DNA from: Apophysomyces variabilis
Lineage: Eukaryota > Mucoromycota > Mucoromycetes > Mucorales > Mucoraceae
Length of the DNA stretch: 64,000 bases
NCBI GenBank assembly: GCA_002749535.1
Contig: MZZL01000031.1
Span: 62,001 to 126,000, forward strand
Direction of reading: 5' to 3'
Part shown: positions 56,581-64,000 of the stretch, one piece after another
Layout of the letters: every line of letters starts with the position of its first letter
How positions within the stretch are numbered: the first letter of the stretch is position 1
Made by a program: the position numbers and the translations under genes
The notes under the pieces: model-generated
What the model was told of the DNA's origin: nothing
Database searches by the model: none
Seen by the model: the letters and a program-made list of their open reading frames with translations, nothing else

Positions 56581-59500
56581 CTACTTTGTTAGTTCACCTT
56601 TGTCTCTCTTTTCCTCAGGGTGATCACGATAGAATTGACAAACATTACAAATCTTTTCCCCCGACGATGGATTGCTGGGATCAGCGTCATACCACATCGG
56701 TGAAAACTTCACCGGGCATTCACTGCATTTTCCCTTGCAAGAGACTTTTCTAACACCCGATAATGCTGTGTTTTGAGGTGCGTCTAGATTTACTCTGCTG
56801 GTCCAGTCAGATGTTCGTTTCAAGATACCCAAGACACTCTCTCGTGCAGTGGGAATTTTCGATTCTTTCAGATCCGTCGAGACTGATCCGAGGGGATATA
56901 CTTGTTGGTTATAGGGATGTTTACGGGAAATAGATCGATATCGACGCATAGCAGGAGTTGAGCCTGGCTCAACTTCTTTGTATAGTTTTGCATAGGTGTA
57001 TATGGATGACTGAAGAAATGTCAAATCAAATATCACAGCAAAAAAAGGGTTTACCTCTTGGCCTTCGACAGTTCGTTCTGTTAATTCAATTAAGCGTCGT
57101 GAGCTTAAGTCATGTTCAGGACACCATGCTTGAGGAATCATTAAGCCTGCGGGGTCATTGTCCTTGAATAATCCGCGCGGAATGGTTACTGCATTTTTAA
57201 CATTCTTGCTATCTTGAATATCAAACGCAATTTTAAAATTATTCTTTATCGCACAGTTAAGGTGTATCGCTTTGTGACATTCGCCGCATGTAATACATGC
57301 ACCACTTTTGTCTCTGCATAACTCACAAGTCTGAAATCGACATTAGGTGTCTACATGAGCAATATTCACTTTCACTTACAGTATTCCACCGAGAAAAGTG
57401 ACATGTGGCGATATATTCAACGGGAGAAAACGTTTTGGTGTTGACGAACTTAGTTTCTGGTAGAAAAAGAGCACACAACAAGTGGACCCAGCTATATTCT
57501 GCCGTTCGTTTCATGACCTGACGGTGACCTTTCTCACAACACACACAGCATTCGTAAACCTGAAAAGTCTTTTGTTTACAACTTCACAAAAATGCAATAT
57601 CATACTTACATAAGATGCCACCGGATTTCTTTTGTTGGAGCACACATCGCAAATCCATCCTTCTTTTTCACGTTTCTGGACGCCATAGCAATCTACATAG
57701 TCGTCAATAACTACCTGTGATCTAAACTATGCTTCGATTACCGTCATGTACAGATAATCCGCAGTCATAACAAGTCAGTAACTGGGTCTCTGGTTCCATG
57801 AGTCCACAAAGAGCACAATCCGTCGGTGCGAACAAAAGCACTGTAGATCGCTTCTGCTTATTTATCAAAGCAATTTTCATTTTATATCATCCATATTTAA
57901 GCGAGCCATCAGTGCAACTTACGTCGTCCTTTGACTTCTTTGGATATGATTTCATTCCAGGCACATCGATGTTTCTCTTCCTTTTGCCTGGTGTACGAAG
58001 CGTAATAGTGACTAAAAGAAACTTTAGTCTTTGCAGCAAAAATACCTCTTCATACCTTCTCCGTTAGTCTTTCCCGGACGCCCTCGTCCACGAACAGCTG
58101 CCAAACTTTCAGGTATCGGTTTCATTTTGCCGTACTTTAACCAAAAAATACCACATTCATCACAAAGGACATGACGAAAAACTTTCCGTTTCCGATCAAT
58201 ATCTGAAGGTGATCTTCGCCAAATTTTGGATTCCATGGTCAAGCAATTCATGCATTGATAAGTTTTTTTTGAGTAGGTGCTTGGGGAGATAATAGTGGGA
58301 TCATCGGTGGCAATTTCGCTTTCTGAATCCGATTCGAGCTCCATATCATCGATAGGAGATCCATTGCATATTTCCTTATTTGTGCTTGGCCGTTTTTTGA
58401 ACTTTTTACTTTAACAAGGTAAGTAATAGATGATTTAAGCATAACTCCTTACGTTGGTCGGTATATTTTCGTCCACTGGGAATAAACTGGTTCGTACCGC
58501 TCGGTTTTTTTCCACTTGTAAAAATATCGCACAATATCCGCCATCGTTTTGGTGCTCAACTAATTACAGTCCATCAATATATAAGATAACTTGAACGATA
58601 CCTACTCTCTGCCGGATGCTTTGCAAATCATGCCCATTTTCTTGAATACTCTGTTCAAAGGCAGCCACTTCCTCGTCAGTCCAGGTGCTAAGATATGGAA
58701 AGTCGTCTGCTTCAAGTTTGGATAGACTCTGCAGAGCAACGGTGATATCATAATTGTTGTTTTGAAGTTCTAACAATGCACGGTCCAAGAAGTCCACAGA
58801 ATGGAATGGTAATGGTAAAGAAGAGATGCTTTTAGCCTCCTTAATGTAACTGTCCACTGTAACGGAATAAGATTGCTTGCGAAAGAACGCTTCAAAGTCT
58901 CAGCTTACATTGGACTTCATCAATCTGGCCCGGCTGAAAAATTGGCGTAACAGTGTCATCCGTACCTCGAACAGGCTTTAGTTCATCATGCAAGGGAGAG
59001 TCGATGTCTGGAGTCACATCTGAGGTGACAACACCGTTCATTGCATCTGTTCAGTCGTTAGACTACATAAACTTTGTCTCATTGTTTCCGTTTTGTCTTA
59101 CCCAGACGTTTTTTGGCTGGAGGCCTGCCCCGTTTTTCTGCTCGCTTGGAACGACCTTTGCCATTTAGTTTTTGCAAAGAGTTCTGCGAGGATTTTGAAG
59201 GACCTTCGGCGCCTGATGAATTACTTCGACTATCACCCATTTCAGGTACATTCGCCTGATATCTGGCGCCTATCCGACTGCGAGCCCGAGGATAGATTCG
59301 GTCATCAACGTCTATTCTCATGTTTTGTTACGAGGGGATAAACAGTTGTCATGGTTTACCTAATATATCCCTGGTGTTTGTGTTGATACCAAAGTAACGA
59401 AATGGCCACATATTGGTCGTGCGTATCTCTATCGCAAAAAGTTAAAACCGAGAGCCGAATAAGAAATTTTTGAGATACCTCTTTGAGCTGTGTTTGATTT

Positions 59501-60522
59501 TTGGGAAATTTTCAACTTAACCTCTGTGGTCTTGAGAGTAGCCGCCGGGGCCGTTGGCACTTTTTGGACTTGGCCCCGGGTCGCATTACGAGTTTGCCGT
59601 TTGATCGAGCGTGCAGATCCACTACCATTCGTTCCATTTGTAGCTGGAGGAGTTGACGTCGGCGGGCTATGTGAGACCGAGTTTGGAACAGGATTCGGTT
59701 CTTCTAACATTTCTTTGCGAGAACAAAAAGCACATTGCCAAGCGAAACCTTTAGAAGGTTTACGGACAAGAGGTGGGTTTAAGCAACTCATATGGAAGCT
59801 TTTTTGGCACGCGGCACATTTCACGGAGCTTGCACTGCAAAAAAAAAGAGCTCAAAGATAAATAAATAAAAAAAAAGGAGGATTTCCCCCTTCGTCGACT
59901 TGCCTTGCACACCATTCTTGGCAGACACAACAAGTTCGCCTAGCAACAGTCAGATCAGAGGCTTTGCCTTGTTCGACGACAATGAACTGATATCGTTGAC
60001 ATAATGCCTCTTGGACTTCCATGGGCACATTTTGTACTGTTTCACAGGGCACGATGTCATAAACACGCTGCATGTAGCGGTCATACAGTTGACTATAGTA
60101 AAAATGGTCTGCTTGCGATCGATATTCATCCAACTTGTCCTGACGGATGTAATACTTGTGGGTCACAACGCATTTGCCACGGATAGATGAGACCGGGTTC
60201 AGATCAGAATGCATCGTCGCAACCAGGAGGCAAGGGTCGTATGATTTCCGATTGATCACATCCTTCGGGCGATTGAACCAAGCGATACGTGCCTGTAAAC
60301 CTTTGCGTTTTGGTGACGTGCAGAACTCCATAATACGACCAATGTAATAAGGCTCACCCAAATGCTCTGGTGTGAGATAAACGTGATCTACGGGGATATG
60401 TAAGTCAAAAACATTTGACACCATAAATAACGGTTGTGTCAGACTTTACCGTTGATGGCGACGATGACGCCGTCATTCAGTTTGGCTTGAGTGATGGCCA
60501 ACATCGATTTTGTGTCCGACAT
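56581..60522 (-). CDS. SNT2: Snt2-like chromatin regulator (BAH, PHD, ELM2/SANT, GATA-like and extended PHD fingers)
   Basis: Histone-reading scaffold of the Snt2/Lid2-type complexes that connect to histone deacetylation and H3K4 demethylation. Start ATG 60520-60522 (MSDTKSMLAITQAKLNDG); the first intron, ending CCCCGTAG, joins AIN to DHVYLTPEH. Domains in order: BAH (DHVYLTPEHLGEPYYIGRIM, about residues 25-190); PHD 1 (CCVCQEWC..CAACQKSFHMSC..CAFC); an ELM2-like segment (RIGARYQANVPEM); SANT (STWTDEEVAAFEQSIQENGH, then ADIVRYFYKWKK); a GATA-like finger (CMNCLTMESKIWRRS..LCDEC) with RGRGRPGK; PHD 2 (CALCGLMEPETQLLTCYDCG); an extended PHD (CCVCCEKG..WVHLLCALFLPE..CGECHKAIHLNC..WCPEHDL); and a C-terminal GATA-like CSECPVKFSPMW..CNVC. 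Stop 56581-56583. Apparently complete. Confidence 0.87.
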
Positions 60523-61103
60523 GGAAAGCAATTCTCAAAGGCGCGTGAATGATTGGCGAAAGAATGAGCGACTTTGGTAAAGAAAAGGAAAACGAGGAAA
60601 AAAAAGAGCGAGAACAAATGTGGAAGCTTGGTTTTTATAGTCTGCGACTTTTTTTTTGCACACGAAATATTCAACCCTTTTTCCTAACATATATTCTTCA
60701 AAAGATAATATTACAGAAGTATGTGATGTTGGGTATTTTGCAATAAAAAGGGATCTTATAAAAAGTGCCAATTCAAAGAAGCTCAAAAATTTCTTTGCCA
60801 TCTTTTCCAGGCCATGGTCGTTTTTTCTTTTTCATCTTCCAATGGATACAATAACCCAATCATTCATTGACTATCCATATCCTAAATATAATCAAAAGGT
60901 TTGCTTATAGAACATGTTTCAAGAATCGGTAACATATATGTGCGTTTATTATGCGACATAATTCATCATGTTCTTGTCATCTCATCTTCACCATCTGTCT
61001 GACTCGGTTGGCTGTTCAAGCAACGAAAACACCCATCACATTTTTTATTAGGTCTCCGCACTTGGGATTTTTTTATTATTTTTTGGGCTTTTTTCTGTTG
61101 CAT
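60523..61103. other. Intergenic
   Basis: Upstream of the Snt2-like gene and downstream of the FAH-family gene. Contains T-rich runs and no supported gene. Confidence 0.45.
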
Positions 61104-62309
61104 TCATAGTTTTGCATTTTCACTTAGACAAGGATTAACCAAACTACCTATTCCTTCAATAAAAATCTCACACACATCCTTGTCTTTAAGCCACACTGGA
61201 GGATTCCTTGCTACACCAACCCCGTGAGGTGTACCAGTAAGAATCACTTCACCCGGTTCAAGAGTAGTTCCTTGTGATAAAAAGCTGACAAGATGAGCCA
61301 CATCAAAAACTATAGAGAGAGACAAAAAAGAAGAAAGAGTTATATCAGAGGACTTTTTTTTCTCCCCAAAAGTGACATGCATATACTAAGGGAGGTAAAA
61401 CTTACTCATATCATTCGTACTCCAATCTTGCATGATCTGACCATTCAGTCGGGTACCCAAGCGCAAGTTGTTAGGATTAGGAATAAGTTTGCTAGAAACG
61501 ATCATTGGTCCGAGAGGATTGAAGGTGTCAAATCCTTTGCCGAAGCACCACTGGGTCAGCGACGTTTGCCACTTGCGGGCACTCACATCATTGCAAGCAG
61601 TGTAACCTTTTTTGTATATTAAGTGGTCTTTTGCTGGGAATCTTCTTTTTTCTTTCTTTACCTGCCACGTAATTGAGTGCTTCTTCTCGGCTAACGTCTT
61701 TGCATCGACGACCAATTACTACTGCCAACTCGGCTTCATAGTCTGTTTCATCTTGGCAGATGGACGGGATAATGATTGGCTCATTCGGTCCAATAGTGGT
61801 CAGACCTGGTTTCATAAATACGATAGGCTTCTTGGGAATGGCCATATTGGTATCGGCGGCATGTCGGCGATAGTTCAAACCGATACCTCTGTAAAATGCA
61901 GGTAAAAGGGGAGCAAGTAACTGCCAATAACCCAAAAGAAAAAGGGTGAGTGTCCCCCACCAAACGTAGAGGTTTCATTTTTTTTTTTACCTTTTCTACT
62001 TTCACTGTTGTTCCTGTGACTCTGTGGGATCCGAAGATGTCGCCCTCAATGATATTTGCCTGTAATGTACCGCTGTTGATAATGTCTGCTGTAAGCTCGC
62101 CAGAGGGTAGGATGGGTTGTCCGTAGTGAATGTTGCCGACAGGATCTTGGAACCTTTGGATGATTTTGATAAATAATTAAGACCTTTTTTAAGAGCTAAC
62201 GATAGAGATACCTGATAAGACGTGTCCATTCGGTCGAAATCTATGAGCTATTCAGTATCTAAAGGCAAGACAGCAAAATCCTGCTTACAGTATTAAATGC
62301 AGATGACAT
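61104..62309 (-). CDS. Fumarylacetoacetate hydrolase family protein (acylpyruvase/FAHD-like)
   Basis: Mg-dependent hydrolase or decarboxylase of acylpyruvates/oxaloacetate; the exact substrate is not evident. Start ATG 62307-62309: MSSAFNT, an intron, then ISTEWTRLIRFQDPVGN in phase. An N-terminal FAHD-type domain follows (GQPILPSGELTADIINSGTL). Core motifs: GIGLNYRRHAADTNMAIPKK (catalytic His), PIVFMKPGLTTIGPNEPI, metal ligands in DYEAELAVVIGRRCKDVSRE, YTACNDVSARKWQ with the ligand Asp, KGFDTFNPLGPMIV, RLNGQIMQDWSTNDM, and LEPGEVILTGTPHGVGVARN. The stop at 61104-61106 follows SENAKL. All core residues are present; about 300 residues, a normal length. Confidence 0.9.
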
Positions 62310-62622
62310 AATGCAGGCAAAAACAAGTGAAAGAAGGAAAGAAGAAAGGTTTCTACTTTAACGATGTTATAAAAAAGAAAACAAAGCCTCGCAGGGGGTT
62401 TGGCTTAAAATCACACGCTCTGGCCGACATACAATTGCGTATCACAACAGTGATACATTTAGATTTTCCAGGTCCGCAAAGTGATCAAATAAGAGAGAGG
62501 AAAGACAGCTTTCCTGTATTGTGTATGTTTTCCTTGCAAGAAAAGAACATTAACCTAAATCAGTCTTTAGGAACTAAATATGTACATGGTAAATTAAAAA
62601 AAATCAAGGGATGAGGTAGATA
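62310..62622. other. Intergenic
   Basis: Promoter side of the FAH-family gene and 3' flank of the Ytp1-like gene. No gene seen. Confidence 0.45.
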
Positions 62623-64000
62623 TTAAATTTGTTCGCTGTAGGGTGATCTTGCAACTTGCTTCCGTTGTTCGCGCTTCATCGCCCACGCCTTAATAAGCAT
62701 CATGATAGCAACATAGGAAAGCGTCATTGCGGTCAACGCAACACACACGTTCATCAAGAACATAGAATCCACTTGATTTCGTCGTAACCATAGCAGGGTG
62801 CCGGAATTGGAGGCCATGAACAGAATCGAGCCAGCGATCAAGAAGAAAGACCCGACAAGCTCAGTGGGAGGACGGGTAGGTTGAGCATCCACAGGAGGTC
62901 TGCGATAAAGGGACAGATAGGTCAAGAAACGGCAGATAGCGGCACAAGACAGCAGAAGTCCCCACATATAATGGATATTGCTGGAATACTGAGTATCCTG
63001 GTGATGGTTTCCCATGGAGATACCGGTCATAAGAACTGTCAATGCTGGGAAAGGATTGAGGGACTGTGTCTGTGCGGTTTCATGGCGAGGCACGTCAAGC
63101 GGAGTATTTAAGATGGAGCGTTCTAGCAAGCGGCGTAACGCACGACTCTCGACCAGGATGCCGATAAGACCGCACCACCACCACATAAACGCCAGGCTAG
63201 CGTGCTCTAAATCCTTATGTTGCCATCGAGAGTCCTGTCCAAAATGTTCCATCCAAGTGTTGGTGATACCATACAAGAAAATCAGACTGCTTTCGACCAT
63301 CTCGAAACTGAACCGACTCGCACCATCAACGCGGTTCCAAGCCCAACCACGGTCGGCAAAGGCACCAAGGTATCGACCAAATGTAAGCGATCCATAAAAG
63401 AAGAAAATCCCCCCTTTGATCAGATGAGCAATGCAGCCAAGCACTTCCCATGATCTACAAAGTAAGTGGTAAGTACTCGATAATCGGGATTTGTTTTCTG
63501 CTTTTCGCAGCAACCAACCTGCACACTCCGTGATAAACGACAAGGCCACTGATGGTTTGTGTAAAAATAAGAACAATAAAGACGCGACCAAGGATGAGAT
63601 GGAACCATCGACAAGCCGTCTTCGTAAATGGGTTATAAGCCATGGTGACAAAAGCTGACTTTACAAATTTTGGAATGTAGGGCAAAAGAACGTTGAAAAC
63701 GCGTAAGACCAGCGATGGCTTCTCTTCCCGCATGATATTGTTTTGTTTATCATATAGGAAATCCTCTTCATTTTCTTCTTCTTCAGCATGATGGCGAAGG
63801 GTTTCCATAGAAGCATCACTATGATGATCGCTATGATGATCACTGGATGAAGACGGCCTATTCATCAGATGAACAGTCTCAAGTCTATCGTAATTAGCTT
63901 CTTGGCTTCTGCCTACGGCGTTCGCTATTTTGCGCACAATGCCCACTGCGAGTTGTGCCAGTAGGAAGAGGAACAAGATCCATCCTATGGAATGGTGTAC
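62623..64000 (-). CDS. YTP1: Ytp1-family multi-pass membrane protein (5' end outside the window)
   Basis: A fungal integral membrane protein of the Ytp1/DUF2427 group; its molecular function is not established. Two exons are visible: from the window edge to about 63521, and 62623 to about 63455. An intron joins VVYHGVCR to SWEVLGCIAHLIKGGIFFFY. Features: a disordered His/Asp/Ser linker (SSSDHHSDHHSDAS); a hydrophobic FHLILGRVFIVLIFTQTISG; the family core YGSLTFGRYLGAFADRGWAW followed by TNTWMEHFG; then several membrane helices (ASLAFMWWWCGLIGIL, YMWGLLLSCAAICRFLTYL, LVGSFFLIAGSILFMAS, MNVCVALTAMTLSYVAIMML) and a basic tail KREQRKQ. The N-terminal signal and first helices lie beyond 64000, so the protein is partial here. 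Confidence 0.87.

Noticed and set aside
1..64000. CRISPR array, phage or bacterial operon
   Set aside because: No regularly spaced repeats; genes are intron-bearing and eukaryotic throughout. The RNA-guided signal here is Fanzor, not Cas.

Overview
This looks like nuclear genomic DNA from an early-diverging fungus. A mucoralean (Mucoromycota) is the best guess, but nothing here fixes the species. The genes are moderately AT-rich and split by many 45-70 bp GT..AG introns. The gene set is fungal/opisthokont: RNA polymerase III subunit RPC2, exportin-4, a DEP-DH-PH-CNH Rho GEF, an Snt2-like BAH/PHD protein and a Ytp1-family membrane protein. I see no bacterial operons, phage or CRISPR array. The scaffold has four single-base N joints (6677, 10547, 11924, 54790); two of them are flanked by exact-looking direct duplications that read as assembly overlaps.

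Layout. 0.45-4.7 kb: RPC2 (-). 4.7-9.4 kb: mostly gene-poor, with a 793-bp artefactual duplication around the N at 6677 and one conserved-looking fragment (-). 9.4-10.0 kb: CHTOP/FoP-type mRNA-export factor (-). 10.2-10.9 kb: remnant of a Fanzor element interrupted by an N. 11.4-17.1 kb: exportin-4 (+), whose first exons appear twice because of the N at 11924. 17.8-22.1 kb: Rom2-like Rho GEF (-). 22.4-35.2 kb: a mobile-element island. 35.6-36.7 kb: ornithine cyclodeaminase/mu-crystallin family protein (-). 37.2-37.9 kb: small CRIB protein (+). 38.5-39.1 kb: orphan membrane/secreted protein (-). 41.1-45.0 kb: CEP104 homologue (-). 48.0-48.6 kb: orphan disordered protein (+). 50.3-51.7 kb: 3-ketoacyl-CoA thiolase (+). 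52.2 kb: elongator tRNA-Met (-). 53.7-55.2 kb: RING-H2 protein with acidic SIM-like motifs (-). 56.2-56.4 kb: a TA-flanked MITE. 56.6-60.5 kb: Snt2-like chromatin protein (-). 61.1-62.3 kb: FAH-family hydrolase (-). 62.6-64.0 kb: Ytp1-like protein (-), cut by the window end.

The main discovery is the 22-35 kb island, together with its relic at 10 kb. It holds several copies of a eukaryotic TnpB homologue (Fanzor, an RNA-guided DNA endonuclease family). One copy (about 32.0-35.1 kb, +) can be spliced into a continuous frame of about 880 residues. It has a RuvC D/E/D triad, a C-terminal CxxC..CxxC finger and two N-terminal zinc knuckles. A divergent second copy (26.4-28.1 kb, -) is dead through an in-frame stop, two frameshifts, an internal deletion and loss of its C-terminus. 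A third copy (22.4-24.7 kb, +) and its near-identical relic at 10.2-10.9 kb are also dead, with the catalytic Glu and RuvC-III damaged. Copies 1 and 2 point away from each other across a diverged inverted repeat with 1.35-1.4 kb arms. A short conserved motif lies downstream of two copies and at the centre of the inverted repeat. A TIR-like element with a Tc1-style left end separates copies 3 and 1.

The remaining genes are mostly housekeeping and do not form a pathway together; their order reflects eukaryotic chromosomal synteny rather than operons.
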